64,000 bases of DNA from Candidatus Colwellia aromaticivorans (GCF_003333305.1 NZ_QOLD01000046.1:1-64000); one strand, 5' to 3'. Shown: positions 44,501-56,526, counted from the first letter of the stretch. Program-made: numbers and translations. Notes: generated by a model not told the origin, from the sequence alone.

Positions 44501-45285
44501 GTAACTGGCAAGAAAGCATCAAGTGGCCATTAGTTAACTATGGCGAGCTAACAGCTGGTTTTACTGAAGACGACCTTATTACTTGGCTTGATGAAATAGT
44601 CGCAACACCGCTAGTTAAAACAAGCACAACTACTGGTGAACACTTTTGTTTGGCCGATATTACAATGCACCAAACATTACGTGAAAGTGAATTTTATTTT
44701 CCTATGGAAGAAGCAAATATTAGCGCACTGACTAAATTGCTAACCGATCATCGAAACTCTGCTTTAGTTGATCCAAATAATGTTTATGGCATTAATCACG
44801 TTAGACTACCAAGTTATAAATCCCTAAAAGGTATGATGCATGGTTTTATTGATTTAGTCTTTGAGCAAAATGGTAAATATTATGTTTGTGATTATAAATC
44901 TAGCCATTTAGGTGACGATTTTACTGATTATAATCATCACGCTTTACGCCATAATATCGAAAAAAATTATTATGATTTACAATATCTTATCTATAGCTTA
45001 GCTTTACATCGCTACTTACAGCAAAATGTGCCTGACTATAATGCTAAGCACCATTTTGGTGGTATCTATTATCTCTATTTACGCGGTATGACCAATGATG
45101 AGAAATACAGTGGCGCAGGGGTTTATTTTCGAAAAATTCTGCTTGATGAGTTAACAGCGTTAGATTGTCTTTTCCTCGGTAAAGAGTTGGGTAAAGAGCT
45201 AGGTAAAAAAGGCTTAGATAAAGAGTCTATTGATAAAGAATCTATAATAGAAGATGTTACGGCATCGACTAAGGAGGAAATATAA
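41572..45285 (+). CDS. recB: exodeoxyribonuclease V subunit RecB
   Basis: A 1237-residue RecB: 3'-5' superfamily 1 helicase plus nuclease. Walker A EASAGTGKTHNI lies near residue 25, helicase motif II VDEFQDTDP near 385 and motif VI YVAITRAESRCYV near 810. The nuclease domain has FIDLVFEQ and CDYKSS (Asp-Lys metal site near 1106). Start overlaps the recC stop as TAATG, so the genes are translationally coupled. A low-complexity repeated LGKELGKELGKKGLDKESID stretch near the C-terminus is unusual but harmless. Confidence 0.96.
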   Translation: MSTKVNLKNLDAATIPLTGRHLIEASAGTGKTHNITRIYLRLLLERELKVEEILLMTFTKDATQELRGRIDAFIREALTNWQALCEKEPYFQAISERVSDDKKESHEKIQFLLKRALLFLDEAAIFTIHGFCQRALTQHAFASGLPFNANMSTNSNELILEACQDWYRQLAKQNSDSFALVAQFWVTPTAFVSSFAKAIAHKTELSVLDVQGLVVQFTQLAKQACSAITADLSLLNEGLVAHKKADEQEKRAVELVKLQAWLAQLSTCENEQALLAAIQQPMPDYLLNGNRHPKAFKAALAQVLASSKKIKSDVKDLAKKINKAKAYQIVRTAIYQIREQVQQAKEQHNLLDFDDLINTLADCLKNEEDSQLAKTLLAQYPVALVDEFQDTDPQQFAILQGIYYQAQAHKPQTQQADAALYLIGDPKQAIYGFRGGDVFAYLSARNDCDYHWLMDTNWRSSPDMVNAYNQVFLGDGNNTVFGYGIPYQSVHAGKTTNQLSSQSSNQSNNKPKALQFIHFSGDEGDTKQSDRPLMAIWCANEIVQLLRDEDVKPQDIAILVRDGREAADIKQALLTANLASVFLSDRANLFHSEQATQLISLLKGILAPEDERLYLNALASGLLGFDAPTLYQLQQDEMAYQTLKFSFFDYRTQWQRQGFIAMAINLMHQHFKITLDIKDRALTNLLHLFEILQSASQKFLQPQELLFWFEQQCSLESTAANSDVEAEQRLESDGDLIRIVTQHGAKGLEYPIVFIPFATRHKDPLKFGNKSVSYIEYHNEQGQLCLSLDGDEQAKAAMANEAYAETIRLLYVAITRAESRCYVLTTSFDKYALSPLGKTLKWQKEQDIVQNLQQLMAKSPQAIEVKQVSFDGIEVDIYQQSNSDLANAQIPEVSKFHGKIERDWWLSSFSALSRNLRHGGVSTPDRDTELLDNIGITATNQAILLLRFQLAKGAHSGNLLHDILEHSDFVTAYESASNWQESIKWPLVNYGELTAGFTEDDLITWLDEIVATPLVKTSTTTGEHFCLADITMHQTLRESEFYFPMEEANISALTKLLTDHRNSALVDPNNVYGINHVRLPSYKSLKGMMHGFIDLVFEQNGKYYVCDYKSSHLGDDFTDYNHHALRHNIEKNYYDLQYLIYSLALHRYLQQNVPDYNAKHHFGGIYYLYLRGMTNDEKYSGAGVYFRKILLDELTALDCLFLGKELGKELGKKGLDKESIDKESIIEDVTASTKEEI

Positions 45286-45287
45286 TC

Positions 45288-47261
45288 GTGCCTATTTATA
45301 ATAGCTTTTATCAAGCACAACAGCAGCTAGTTGATATTGAAGCAATTGATTATTTTTTTGCAATAGAAATGCTAACCGCATTAAAAGAGTCGAATGAACT
45401 TTCAGCCGAGCAAGAGCAAATCCTTAGCCATGTATTTTTTGCACTCAGTGTGAGTTTACGTGCAGGTCATACGTGTTTGCCGTTAACTGAACTTGCGCTG
45501 CAACATTGGGGAGTAGCTTTTGACGAGCAAGGGCAGTGTAGTCATCAAGGTTTTATTTTTCCCGATAAAGACAGTTTGTTCAATGTGCTAACAGCACTTG
45601 ATCTTAGCGCGAAGGCACAGCAACCCATCGTATTTGAAAATAATCGTGTATACATGCGTCGTTACTATCAGTTTGAACAAACGCTTGTACAAAATATTAA
45701 AGCACGATTAACACAGCGACTGCCGACATCACCTGAAAATATCAGCTGTGTCCTTCAACAATTATTTCCACCGCTAGCAAACGATCAAGAAAAAACGATT
45801 GATTGGCAACAACTTGCGGTTGCCAATGCGATGAATAAAAACTTTACTGTTATCGCTGGCGGGCCGGGTACAGGAAAAACTTATACTGTTACCAAATTGT
45901 TAGCCGCTTTAGTTATGTTAAATGGCAACTCTCACTCTAATACTAGTAATAAAAACACTAATGCTATAAATAACCAAGCACTTGAAATAGCGTTAGTGGC
46001 GCCAACAGGTAAAGCGGCACAACGTTTATCTGAGTCCATTATGAATGCGATTGCCGGTTTTAAAGAATTGATTAATAAGGATGTTTTAGCAGCAATACCA
46101 ACACAAGCGAAAACCATTCATAGATTACTCGGTGTTATTCCTAACAGCCCTAACTTTAGGCACGATCAAAACAATCTACTTAATTGTGATGTTTTATTAA
46201 TAGACGAGGTCTCTATGGTTGATTTGCCTATGATGACACGAATATTTAGAGCCTTAAAAAGTAATACAAAAATCATCTTGCTAGGGGATGCCGATCAATT
46301 GCCATCTGTCGCTGTTGGTGGTGTTTTAGCAGATATTGCTCCTAGACCGCATTCTGGTTATAGCGCCGATAATGCCCATTATTTAGCCCAAGTTTGTCAA
46401 TTAGATATTCAACAACTGAATAATGCATTCGAGCAAACAGAAAGTTATAGTGATCATCTCAGCTTTTTGGTCACCAGTCGCCGTTTTGATGGTGAAGGGG
46501 GGATTGGTAGATTAGCAGCTCATGTTATCAAAGGGGAAAATACGCAAAGTTGGCAGTTGTTAAAGGCAGCTAATGAACGTAAAGAAAATCAGTTGTCGTT
46601 AGTTGATGGTGATTTATATACTTGGCTGTCACCATTAATAAAAGAATACTATCAAGGTATCAGCCAATGTAGCACTATTGATGATGCGTTTGCTTTATTA
46701 ACTAAATTTCGTATTCTCTGTGTTACTCGCCAAGGTGAGTTTGGTGTTGATGCCATTAACCAATGGGTAAAAGAGCAATTGGCGGTTAACTCTGCCCAGC
46801 CTTGGGGCCAATCCCAACAAAACTATCATGGTATGCCTATAATGATCAGTGAAAATGATTATCGCCTCGGGCTTTTTAACGGTGATATCGGTTTGCTTTG
46901 GCGTGCTAATAGTTACGCTAGTGACAACTCTAGTCGTAATAGTGATCATCTAATGGCGTTCTTTGAACAGCCTAAGACAGCAGAGGGAGAAACACATTAT
47001 AAAACGCTATTGCCATCAAGGTTACCAAAATATGACAGCGTATATGCGATGACCATTCATAAAACACAGGGCAGTGAGTTTGCCCATGTTGCCATGTTAT
47101 TACCTAAACAAAGCAATAATTTATTACTATCACGCGAATTACTTTATACCGGTATTACTCGGGCGAAAACACAACTTACTATTGCCAGTAACAAGCAAAC
47201 TTGGCAACAAGGGGTTATAAGTGTAGTAAAACGTTATTCGGGCTTAAAGATAGTAGAGTAA
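45288..47261 (+). CDS. recD: exodeoxyribonuclease V subunit RecD
   Basis: A 657-residue 5'-3' superfamily 1B helicase, the fast motor of RecBCD. Walker A GGPGTGKTYTV is near residue 190, Walker B LLIDEVSMVDL near 305 and motif VI TGITRAKTQL near the end. The start is a GTG two bases after the recB stop, with AAGGAGG upstream. Small poly-Ser/Asn insertions (for example NGNSHSNTSNKNTNAINNQ) occur in loops. Confidence 0.95.
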   Translation: MPIYNSFYQAQQQLVDIEAIDYFFAIEMLTALKESNELSAEQEQILSHVFFALSVSLRAGHTCLPLTELALQHWGVAFDEQGQCSHQGFIFPDKDSLFNVLTALDLSAKAQQPIVFENNRVYMRRYYQFEQTLVQNIKARLTQRLPTSPENISCVLQQLFPPLANDQEKTIDWQQLAVANAMNKNFTVIAGGPGTGKTYTVTKLLAALVMLNGNSHSNTSNKNTNAINNQALEIALVAPTGKAAQRLSESIMNAIAGFKELINKDVLAAIPTQAKTIHRLLGVIPNSPNFRHDQNNLLNCDVLLIDEVSMVDLPMMTRIFRALKSNTKIILLGDADQLPSVAVGGVLADIAPRPHSGYSADNAHYLAQVCQLDIQQLNNAFEQTESYSDHLSFLVTSRRFDGEGGIGRLAAHVIKGENTQSWQLLKAANERKENQLSLVDGDLYTWLSPLIKEYYQGISQCSTIDDAFALLTKFRILCVTRQGEFGVDAINQWVKEQLAVNSAQPWGQSQQNYHGMPIMISENDYRLGLFNGDIGLLWRANSYASDNSSRNSDHLMAFFEQPKTAEGETHYKTLLPSRLPKYDSVYAMTIHKTQGSEFAHVAMLLPKQSNNLLLSRELLYTGITRAKTQLTIASNKQTWQQGVISVVKRYSGLKIVE

Positions 47262-47372
47262 ATGAAGCTCAACATTAAGTATATTGATATACTTATAACC
47301 AAGCAGATTCAATATAATTACATGTACTGAATATACATATTTAAAAATACTTTTTTAGGAAATAAAACCTCA

Positions 47373-47882
47373 ATGCAATTAATGAATATAGACAAAGCGC
47401 GTTATAGAAAACACTTAAACATAGTCATCATTGGCTTTATTACAACATTATTAGTGTTAGCGTTAACGTTCGGACAACTATTGATCTTCAGTTTTGGTCA
47501 AGCAGATGTCAATAATTTCAGATACAACCTATTAGGTGTTGTATTGTCGTTGCTAGCTTGTATGGCAGCTTTGCATACCTTAAAAACGTCAGATTTTTTC
47601 AAAGAGATTTACTATGTTTGGCAAATAAAGCAAATACAAAATTTAATTTACCGTAAATTAAAAAAAGTCAAAAAAGCTGCGAAAGATTTAGAACAAGAAG
47701 CGTTGATTATTTTGACTTTTTACTACCAAAGTCAACAACAAGTTTATCAACTTGATGATAATACGATAACTATGACTAAGATAAATAAAGATTTAGCTGA
47801 TTTACAAGAAATAATTGTTAACAACAATTTAACTATTAACGCTGAACAATTTGATAAAAAACTGATAACTTCTTTCAAATAA
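47373..47882 (+). CDS. DUF3087 family membrane protein
   Basis: A 169-residue protein with two membrane helices (about residues 16-38 and 47-68). A cytoplasmic helical domain follows (FKEIYYVWQIKQIQNLIYRKL and following). The pattern is that of DUF3087, a family of unknown function common in Alteromonadales. TAGGA precedes the ATG. It follows recD by 111 bases and is probably a separate unit. Confidence 0.78.
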   Translation: MQLMNIDKARYRKHLNIVIIGFITTLLVLALTFGQLLIFSFGQADVNNFRYNLLGVVLSLLACMAALHTLKTSDFFKEIYYVWQIKQIQNLIYRKLKKVKKAAKDLEQEALIILTFYYQSQQQVYQLDDNTITMTKINKDLADLQEIIVNNNLTINAEQFDKKLITSFK

Positions 47883-47932
47883 TGGACACAATTCGCTAGA
47901 TTTCATAGACAAAGTAGATGCTTTTTATGGTC

Positions 47933-48098
47933 TTATACCAATCTCACTAACTATGTGATCATTTCTACTTGTTAAAACGACCAACTATTTCGTTATTTAT
48001 TTAATAGCTAGAACAACTAGTTATTGAAATGAACGCCTTGTATTTGACCGTTTTTCCTACGTATAAAATAGATCACCTAATTAATGAAACTGGTATTA
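47933..48098. repeat. MITE-like element, TAATACCA family, copy 2
   Basis: A 166-bp non-coding element. The left end TTATACCAATCTCACTAACT (going on to ATGTGATCATTT) matches the reverse complement of the right end, AATTAATGAAACTGGTATTA, over about 30 bases with a few mismatches. It is related to 15512-15724 but shorter. The two differ inside, so it is a deletion derivative or a sister element. Confidence 0.6.
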
Positions 48099-48147
48099 GG
48101 ATATGCAGAACTGTTAGCAATTTAGTGACCATAAATAAGACATAAAA

Positions 48148-48175
48148 AAACCAGTACTAATTAAAGGACTGGTTT
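48148..48175 (-). terminator. intrinsic terminator of infA
   Basis: AAACCAGT (48148-48155) pairs with ACTGGTTT (48168-48175). On the minus strand a run of seven T follows the stem. It lies 52 bases after the infA stop. Confidence 0.75.
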
Positions 48176-48226
48176 ATATATTTTATCATCAACTACATAA
48201 GTACTTATCTAGTCTAAATATAGAAG

Positions 48227-48451
<225 letters not shown>

Positions 48452-48600
48452 CTAAACCTCTATATGTTGTGCAAAAAAGCCAAAAATTCTATTTAAATTG
48501 TAAGGATTTTTGACTGATAAAAAAAGCTGCGCGAATGATGCCTAATTGCACGACCAAAGTAAAGCTTTGTACCTGTTTATTTACTGTAATCGTTGATTTT

Positions 48601-49332
48601 TTATCCTGTGGAAGACTTTCTTTCAACTAACAACCATTTAGAGCTAATAAATCGTTCGTGCGGAAAGTAACTATTTTTATAATTCATCTTTTGACAGTCA
48701 TCAATTTGATACCCTAAATATAAATACGGAAAATTTAATTGTCGGCATAAATCAATTTGAGTAAGGATAGAAAAACGTCCTAAGCCATAACTTTTAAAGT
48801 CAGGATGATAAAAAGTATAAACAGCGGATAAACCATTAGTCAGCACATCAGTTACGGCAACGCATATAAGCTGTTTAATACCATTAATTTCACACCAGGT
48901 TTCGATAAATAATTGTGTGGTTAATTTACTACTGATAAAGCTTTCAAATTGCTGAACAGTTGCGGGATACATGCTGCCATCTTGATGAAAGGTATTAATA
49001 TAATTTTCATAGAGGGGGTAATAATACTCTCTCATTTGCTCAGAGTGTTTTATGGTGAAGCTAGCATTACGTTTTAATGAGCGTTTTTGGCTTTTAGAAG
49101 GACTAAAGTCATTAACTAATACACGAATAGATTGGCAAGCATTACAGTTTGGACAATAGGGTCGATAAGATTGTTCACCACTACGTCGAAAGCCCTCCGT
49201 CATTAAAATGCTATAACTGTGTTTATTTTGCAGGCGTTCATCGATGGCAATTAATAAACGTTCTTCTTCATCAGGTAAGTAACTACAAGGAAAGGTTTTG
49301 GTTATACCTACTTTAAAACTGCTATCATTCAT
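48601..49332 (-). CDS. bpt: aspartate/glutamate leucyltransferase (arginyltransferase family)
   Basis: A 243-residue tRNA-dependent transferase of the Ate1/Bpt family, which adds Leu (or Arg) to proteins with N-terminal Asp or Glu and so marks them for ClpSAP degradation. The N-terminal [16 protein letters not shown] cysteine cluster and the C-terminal [17 protein letters not shown] motif are present. It starts 45 bases after aat, which extends the same N-end rule pathway. Confidence 0.93.
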   Translation of the reverse strand: MNDSSFKVGITKTFPCSYLPDEEERLLIAIDERLQNKHSYSILMTEGFRRSGEQSYRPYCPNCNACQSIRVLVNDFSPSKSQKRSLKRNASFTIKHSEQMREYYYPLYENYINTFHQDGSMYPATVQQFESFISSKLTTQLFIETWCEINGIKQLICVAVTDVLTNGLSAVYTFYHPDFKSYGLGRFSILTQIDLCRQLNFPYLYLGYQIDDCQKMNYKNSYFPHERFISSKWLLVERKSSTG

Positions 49333-49377
49333 ACGACTACTTCTATCAAATTAATAGTGCGATATACCTATGCCACT

Positions 49378-50103
49378 TTAATTAATCGGTAATTCACGTG
49401 GTTGCCAAAAATTAGCTGGTACTTCTTTATTTATAGCAGTTTGTTTGAATGCAACAAAGTTTTCTCGTGAAATTTCTGTCGCGCCCATATCTTCTAAAAA
49501 ACTATTAAGCAATTGACAATCAATAAAATCAACGTCAATTGTTCTAAGTAACTCAGCTAACGCAACCAAAGCAAACTTAGAAGCATTAGACGAGGTATAA
49601 AACATTGACTCACCAGAAAAAAAACCATTAATGGCGACACCATATAAGCCACCGACTAACTTAGGCTCATCAATCGAGTTTGTTTGCCAAACTTCAATAG
49701 AATGAGCAAAACCCAAATGATGTAAATTGGCATAGGAAGTTTGCATTTCAGGTAAAATCCATGTGCCGTCATCGCGAAAGGGGGCATCTGCACATAATGC
49801 TATCACTTGTTCAAAGACAGTATTTAAGGTGATTTTATAAGAGGATTTTTTTAGTGCTTTTCTTAAGGTACGATTAATGTGTAAATTGTCAAGTTTGATA
49901 ATCGCCCTTGGGTTAGGCGACCACCACATTAGCGGATCGTTTTCACTAAACCACGGAAAGATACCTTGGCTGTAAGCGTTAATTAATCGCTGTGGTTGTA
50001 AATCGCCACCGACGGCTAATAAACCATTTGGCTCAGTGAAGGCTAGCTCTACAGGAGGAAAAGCCAAATCTTTCACATCTAGTTGATAAAGAGTTTGGCT
50101 CAT
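49378..50103 (-). CDS. aat: leucyl/phenylalanyl-tRNA-protein transferase
   Basis: A 241-residue Aat enzyme that adds Leu or Phe to N-terminal Arg or Lys of substrate proteins. GLLAVGGDLQPQRLINAYSQ (then GIFPWF), PLMWWSPNPRA, and VGGLYGVAINGFFSGESMF are diagnostic. It lies 20 bases after trxB and before the leucyltransferase, all on one strand. Confidence 0.96.
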   Translation of the reverse strand: MSQTLYQLDVKDLAFPPVELAFTEPNGLLAVGGDLQPQRLINAYSQGIFPWFSENDPLMWWSPNPRAIIKLDNLHINRTLRKALKKSSYKITLNTVFEQVIALCADAPFRDDGTWILPEMQTSYANLHHLGFAHSIEVWQTNSIDEPKLVGGLYGVAINGFFSGESMFYTSSNASKFALVALAELLRTIDVDFIDCQLLNSFLEDMGATEISRENFVAFKQTAINKEVPANFWQPRELPIN

Positions 50104-50122
50104 AGTTGTTATTACGTGCTAA

Positions 50123-51091
<969 letters not shown>

Positions 51092-51122
51092 TTATTTTTA
51101 ACAAATAGTTTTTTGATAAATA

Positions 51123-51395
51123 GATATATACCCAAGTTACTTTAAAATGCAGGATTTAGCTGGAATTAGAAACGTTTTTAGGCAAGGCATTGATTGAAGA
51201 GAATGGTTACTCCCTTCTCAAAATCAATAACGCAGCATAAAACTTTTATAAACCAGCCCTGTGGGGATGACTGAACAAAATATGCTCATCGTTACATCTG
51301 TTTTTAATGGAATAACCATTAATAAAAAGATGCGCCTTGAACATGATCCGTTCAGGCATCCTGAAACTCGCATTTTGAAGTGACTTGGGTATATC
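51123..51395. repeat. MITE-like element, TATACCCA family, copy 1
   Basis: A 273-bp non-coding element in the 764-base trxB-ftsK gap. Left end TATACCCAAGTTACTTTAAA continues to ATGC; the right end GCATTTTGAAGTGACTTGGG continues to TATATC and is its inverted copy. Inside is GGCAAGGCATTGATTGA, a motif shared (inverted) with the next element. No coding capacity. Confidence 0.65.
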
Positions 51396-51532
51396 TTTAA
51401 TGATTGGGATGATAAGGGGTTCTATCAAGGGTGTACAGTTGCTTTAAAGAAATAATAGTTAAAATGAATATAAAAAAGAGTCTAAATGGTAAAATTCACT
51501 CTTTTCTTTTTTAACTACTGTTGAACTCAGTG

Positions 51533-51808
51533 TATATACCCATGATACTTCAAGATGTGCGTTTCAGGGTAGCTGAACGTTTCATGAGCAATACATGTTG
51601 TATTTAACCGGTTGTGACTCATTAACTATGGTGATTATTTCAGCAGTTTTAGAGCTGCTTAACTATTTATGCTCAAGTCGAATATTTTTATTAATGATTA
51701 CGACTTTAAAACCTATGCAACGATGAATATTATCTTTAATCAATGCCTTGATTATATGCCTTTTAATTCTCGCTGAATGCTGCATCTTGAGGTAATATGG
51801 GGATATAT
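51533..51808. repeat. MITE-like element, TATACCCA family, copy 2
   Basis: A 276-bp element just before ftsK. Left end TATATACCCATGATACTTCA continues AGATG; the right end CATCTTGAGGTAATATGGGG continues ATATA as its inverted partner with some mismatches. Inside are AATCAATGCCTTGATTATAT and TTTTAATTCTCGCTGAATGC; the latter recurs near 62444. The right end lies 29 bases before the ftsK start and may affect its promoter. Confidence 0.65.
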
Positions 51809-51837
51809 CAATAAACTCTGCTTTCATGGAACCTTAA

Positions 51838-54378
51838 TTGCCTTCAGAATTAGTTAAAAATACCGAACAAGACCTCGGTGACGTAAAAAATGCCAACACC
51901 AAGAACTCTCAACTCAGTGGTGTACAACGTTTACTTGAAACTGGCTTGTTATTTTTCAGTGTCTTTGCCATGTTCATTATGTTGGCATTGTTTAGCTTTG
52001 ATCCCGCAGATCCTGGCTGGGCCCAAACTGGCTATCAAACACCCATTAGAAATCTAGGTGGCGCTGTTGGTGCTTATTTATCAGATTTATTATTAAATTT
52101 ATTTGGTTTTATCGCCTACAGTTTACCTTTTGTTGTCGCTATTATAGGTTGGTTATTATTTCAGAAGTTTCATCAGTTAATGAAGCTAGATTACTTAACA
52201 CTTGCCTTAAAGCTGATTGGCTTTTTTATGTTTTACTTAGGTATTACTTCGCTAGCAAGTATGAACTTTGATGATCTCTTTTATTTTTCAGCAGGTGGTA
52301 TTTTAGGTGATGTATTAAGTGAAATGCTTATACCTTATTTTTCATTTGTTGGTAGCACCTTAGTCTTTGTAATGTTTAGTTGTGCGGGCTTTGTATTATT
52401 AACTGGTTTTTCATGGCTTAATTTTATTGATAACGTAGGTCGTTACACCATAGCAGGCGTGGTGTTTTTACAACACATTCCTAGTTATATTAAAGATAAA
52501 TTTGGTGTGGGTGATTCAACCTTACCAAATGAACCAGAAAGTAACGTAATAGACCAAAGTGCCAATGTTAATTCTGAAAAAGCACCTGTAACGACACAAA
52601 AAAAGAAAAAGCTAGCTATTCCTTTTCTTTCATCAACGTCAGAAAAAGAAGTTCAGAAACAAGAGCACTTCATCGATATTAATGACTTAATGGATGGGCC
52701 TCTTGCAATAAAAGTGCAAGAGCACGTTAGTGATGCTGAAATATCTGCAGCTTTTGCGGATGTTGAAAAAGTTGAAGTTGCTGATGATAACGCATTAGGA
52801 AATACAAATTCTGCGGGTGAGCTAGTTAACAGTAGTGATGCCAATCAAGTTAATTTAGTACCGTCACCGGAAGAAAATTTTCTAGGTATGCCTTCAATTG
52901 ACTTACTTGATCGGCCTGACAAAGCAAAAAATCCCATTAATAGAGAAGAGCTAGAGCAGGTAAGTCGTTTAGTAGAAACGATACTATTAGATTTTAAAGT
53001 ACAAGCACAAGTGGTTGCTGTATATCCAGGCCCTGTTATTACCCGCTTTGAACTTGATTTAGCACCAGGCATGAAAGTGAGTAAAATTAGTGCGTTGTCA
53101 AAAGACTTAGCCCGGGCTCTATCTGCAATAAGTGTTCGTGTGGTTGAAGTTATTCCGGGAAAATCTGTTATCGGTTTAGAATTACCTAATAAATATCGTG
53201 AGATAGTCCATTTAAGTGAAGTTATTTCATGTGCTGCTTTTGAAGAGTCAACTTCACCCTTAGCGATGGTGTTAGGTAAAGATATTGCTGGTGAGCCAGT
53301 CGTGGTTGATTTAGCAAAGATGCCACATTTATTGGTTGCCGGTACCACAGGCTCAGGTAAGTCCGTGGGTGTTAATACCATGATTGTTAGCTTGTTATAT
53401 AAATCAACGCCAGAAGATGTACGGCTGATCATGATTGACCCTAAAATGCTTGAACTAAGTGTTTATGAAGGGATACCTCACTTGTTAACTGAGGTGGTTA
53501 CCGATATGAAAGATGCTGCTAACGCGCTGCGTTGGTGTGTGGGTGAAATGGAACGTCGTTATAAATTAATGTCTGCGCTTGGTGTACGTAACTTAAAAGG
53601 TTATAACAAAAAAGTATTGGCTGCTATTGCCACAGGCGAGCCACTTATTGACCCTCTATGGCAACCCAGTGATGGCTTAGATCAAACACCACCACTATTA
53701 GAAAAGCTGCCTAGCATTGTTGTTATCGTTGATGAATTTGCTGATATGATGATGATTGTTGGTAAAAAAGTAGAAGAATTAATAGCGCGTATTGCACAAA
53801 AAGCTCGTGCTGCAGGTATCCACTTAATATTAGCAACACAACGTCCATCAGTTGATGTTATTACCGGTTTAATTAAAGCGAATATACCAACCCGTATGGC
53901 GTTTCAAGTATCCTCTGGTTTAAACTCTCGCACTATTTTGGATCAGCAAGGTGCTGAGCAATTATTGGGAATGGGGGACATGCTCTATTTACCGCCAGGA
54001 ACAGGAGTACCAACACGTGTTCATGGTGCTTTTATTGACGATCATGAAGTACATGCAGTTGTTAATGATTGGAAATTACGTGGCGGGCCAAATTATATTG
54101 AAGAAATTTTAGCCGGTAGTAATGATCCAGACATGTTACTGCCAGGTGAGCAGAGCGAAGGTGGTGAAGCAGAAGAGCTAGATGTTCTTTATGATGATGC
54201 AGTAAAGTTTGTAACTGAAAAGCGTCGAGTATCTATTTCCAGCGTGCAGAGACAATTTAGAATTGGCTACAACCGCTCTGCGCGAATAGTCGAACAAATG
54301 GAAATTCAGGGCGTAGTGTCAACTGCTGGCAACAATGGCGCACGTGAAGTGTTAGCGCCACCACCAATTAAAGATTAA
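51838..54378 (+). CDS. ftsK: DNA translocase FtsK
   Basis: An 846-residue chromosome-segregation motor at the division septum. Four membrane helices fill the first 190 residues. A fairly short linker follows, then the motor with Walker [14 protein letters not shown] near residue 501, Walker [14 protein letters not shown] near 640, and the C-terminal gamma winged helix ([20 protein letters not shown]) that reads KOPS sites. The start is a TTG with GGAA upstream. It is the first gene of ftsK-lolA-rarA-crcB. Confidence 0.96.
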   Translation: MPSELVKNTEQDLGDVKNANTKNSQLSGVQRLLETGLLFFSVFAMFIMLALFSFDPADPGWAQTGYQTPIRNLGGAVGAYLSDLLLNLFGFIAYSLPFVVAIIGWLLFQKFHQLMKLDYLTLALKLIGFFMFYLGITSLASMNFDDLFYFSAGGILGDVLSEMLIPYFSFVGSTLVFVMFSCAGFVLLTGFSWLNFIDNVGRYTIAGVVFLQHIPSYIKDKFGVGDSTLPNEPESNVIDQSANVNSEKAPVTTQKKKKLAIPFLSSTSEKEVQKQEHFIDINDLMDGPLAIKVQEHVSDAEISAAFADVEKVEVADDNALGNTNSAGELVNSSDANQVNLVPSPEENFLGMPSIDLLDRPDKAKNPINREELEQVSRLVETILLDFKVQAQVVAVYPGPVITRFELDLAPGMKVSKISALSKDLARALSAISVRVVEVIPGKSVIGLELPNKYREIVHLSEVISCAAFEESTSPLAMVLGKDIAGEPVVVDLAKMPHLLVAGTTGSGKSVGVNTMIVSLLYKSTPEDVRLIMIDPKMLELSVYEGIPHLLTEVVTDMKDAANALRWCVGEMERRYKLMSALGVRNLKGYNKKVLAAIATGEPLIDPLWQPSDGLDQTPPLLEKLPSIVVIVDEFADMMMIVGKKVEELIARIAQKARAAGIHLILATQRPSVDVITGLIKANIPTRMAFQVSSGLNSRTILDQQGAEQLLGMGDMLYLPPGTGVPTRVHGAFIDDHEVHAVVNDWKLRGGPNYIEEILAGSNDPDMLLPGEQSEGGEAEELDVLYDDAVKFVTEKRRVSISSVQRQFRIGYNRSARIVEQMEIQGVVSTAGNNGAREVLAPPPIKD

Positions 54379-54385
54379 GCATAAT

Positions 54386-55072
54386 ATGAATAAAGCGTTT
54401 TTTGTTAACTCTACTTTTGTCATCGCATTAAGTTTTGTCACGAGCTCAATAATGCCTGTAATGGCTGAGTCACAGGTTAGTTCTCCAATAAAGTTTGAAG
54501 CAAGTAAAAAGCTATTAAGGGCAAAGCTTGCTGATTTGAAGTTTTTTAGTGCTAACTTTACTCAAGAAGTTGTTAGTGAAACAGGTGAGTTATTAGAACA
54601 AAGTTCAGGGAAATTGGCTATCAGCAAGCCAAACTTAGCTAATTGGCATACTCTAGAACCAGATGAACTTGCAATCGTTTCTGACGGCCGTGATGTTTGG
54701 TTTTATAACCCATGGATTGAACAAGTCAGTGTTTATTCTTTATCCGCAGCGATTGCCAAAACACCCATATTGTTACTCACGAGTAAAGATGAATCGTTAT
54801 GGCAGCAGTACAATGTTAGCAAATCAGATAATAGCTTTGTGATCAGCGCTAAAGATCCCAATAGCCAAATTAAAAATTTAACCTTAATATTCTCAGTTAA
54901 AAAGCAAAAGGTGCAAGGTAGCGAACTTAGTCAGTTTTCTTTTCTTGATGCCACCGGACAGGTAAGCCATATTAAATTATCAAATTTTGATGCCAAAAAT
55001 GTACCCGAAAGTAGTTTATTCAATTTTACTGTGCCAGAAGGCGTACAAATAGATGACCAACGCGCTAACTAG
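54386..55072 (+). CDS. lolA: outer-membrane lipoprotein carrier LolA
   Basis: A 228-residue periplasmic chaperone that ferries lipoproteins from the LolCDE complex to LolB. The signal peptide is cleaved near VMA-ES (about residue 27). The mature part has [35 protein letters not shown] and [15 protein letters not shown], all typical. It starts seven bases after ftsK. Confidence 0.95.
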   Translation: MNKAFFVNSTFVIALSFVTSSIMPVMAESQVSSPIKFEASKKLLRAKLADLKFFSANFTQEVVSETGELLEQSSGKLAISKPNLANWHTLEPDELAIVSDGRDVWFYNPWIEQVSVYSLSAAIAKTPILLLTSKDESLWQQYNVSKSDNSFVISAKDPNSQIKNLTLIFSVKKQKVQGSELSQFSFLDATGQVSHIKLSNFDAKNVPESSLFNFTVPEGVQIDDQRAN

Positions 55073-55080
55073 GAACTTTT

Positions 55081-56526
55081 GTGAAAAACCAACAGCAGCA
55101 ATCTAGCTTATTTACTTCGGAACAAGAGAATACAAATGTTACCTGTAACCAATCTGCTTCCGGTGCTGCGTCTTTAGCTATACCCCTTGCAGCGAGAATG
55201 CGCCCGAAATCTTTGGTTGATTATGTTGGACAACAACATATCCTTGGCGATAACTCGCCGCTTAAACGAGCCATCGAACAAGGTCATTGTCATTCGCTTA
55301 TTTTTTGGGGGCCACCAGGCACTGGGAAAACCACCCTCGCTGAAATTATAGCAAACCACGCTAAAGCTCAAGTGGTTAGGCTTTCTGCGGTAACATCGGG
55401 TATTAAAGATATCCGTCAAGCCATTGAACAAGCTAAAATTAGAAAGCAGGGTGTTAGTCAAAATGACTATAGTCGCACCGTTCTATTTGTTGATGAAGTT
55501 CACCGTTTTAACAAGTCACAACAAGATGCTTTTTTACCTTTTATAGAAGATGGCACTATTATTTTTATTGGCGCAACCACCGAAAACCCAGCGTTTGAGT
55601 TGAATCAGGCAATACTCTCTCGAACACGTGTTTATACGTTAAAAAAACTAAGCCATGAAGAGTTAGCACAAGTACTCAATAGAGCATTATTGTTAATAGA
55701 AGAACAGCAAACGCTTGTTACTATAGATAAAGATGCTAAACAAAGTTTATTAAATCGAGCTGATGGTGATGCGAGGCGTTTACTCAATTTATTAGAAAAC
55801 TGCCTTGATAGCCAGCATGGCCAAAGTAGTTCTGTAGTCGAAAATAAAAAAAATAAAGCTATAACTGTTGAATTAATTGCACTAGTTGCCGGTAGTAAAA
55901 TTGCGCTTTATGATAAAGGCGGTGATGCATTTTATGATTTAATTAGTGCCTTTCATAAATCAGTACGGGGATCAGATGCTGATGCTGCCTTATATTGGTA
56001 TGCAAGAATTCTGATTGGCGGTGGTGATGCCTTATATGTAGCGCGACGTTTATTGGCCATTGCCAGTGAAGATATTGGTAATGCTGACCCGCGTGCAATG
56101 CAATTAGCGATTAATGCTTGGGATACTTTTCATAGAGTAGGGCCAAGTGAAGGTGAGCGTGCTATTGCACAAGCGGTAGTTTATATGGCATTAGCACCCA
56201 AAAGTAATGCGGTTTATAGTGCTTTTAATCAAGCTAAACTGCTAGCCGAGCAAACGTCTAATTTAGATGTACCAGAACATTTAAAAAATGCGACGAGTGA
56301 ACTGACTAAAAACCTAGGTCATGGCACGGGTTATCGTTATGCTCATGATGAACTAAATGCTTTTGCTGCCGGTGAAAATTATTTCCCCGAAGCGTTAGCT
56401 AGAGCTAGCGGTGCTGATTGTAAACTTTATCAACCAAGTGATCGCGGCTTAGAAAAACAATTAAAAGAAAAACTAGATTATTTGAATCAGTTAAACCAAA
56501 ACAGTAATGAGCAGCGCTATGACTAG
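55081..56526 (+). CDS. rarA: replication-associated recombination protein A
   Basis: A 481-residue AAA+ ATPase (also called MgsA), related to clamp loader subunits and active at stalled forks. It has [20 protein letters not shown], Walker [14 protein letters not shown] near residue 76, Walker [20 protein letters not shown] and sensor [12 protein letters not shown]. The start is a GTG with AGGAA upstream, eight bases after lolA. It overlaps crcB at its 3' end. Confidence 0.95.
   Translation: MKNQQQQSSLFTSEQENTNVTCNQSASGAASLAIPLAARMRPKSLVDYVGQQHILGDNSPLKRAIEQGHCHSLIFWGPPGTGKTTLAEIIANHAKAQVVRLSAVTSGIKDIRQAIEQAKIRKQGVSQNDYSRTVLFVDEVHRFNKSQQDAFLPFIEDGTIIFIGATTENPAFELNQAILSRTRVYTLKKLSHEELAQVLNRALLLIEEQQTLVTIDKDAKQSLLNRADGDARRLLNLLENCLDSQHGQSSSVVENKKNKAITVELIALVAGSKIALYDKGGDAFYDLISAFHKSVRGSDADAALYWYARILIGGGDALYVARRLLAIASEDIGNADPRAMQLAINAWDTFHRVGPSEGERAIAQAVVYMALAPKSNAVYSAFNQAKLLAEQTSNLDVPEHLKNATSELTKNLGHGTGYRYAHDELNAFAAGENYFPEALARASGADCKLYQPSDRGLEKQLKEKLDYLNQLNQNSNEQRYD

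Noticed and set aside
45175-45260. Repeated LGKELGK / DKESI codons at the end of recB as a functional repeat array
   Set aside because: Simple low-complexity slippage in the C-terminal tail of an otherwise normal RecB.
52845-53432. 195-codon minus-strand ORF
   Set aside because: It lies opposite the FtsK motor domain; a shadow frame.
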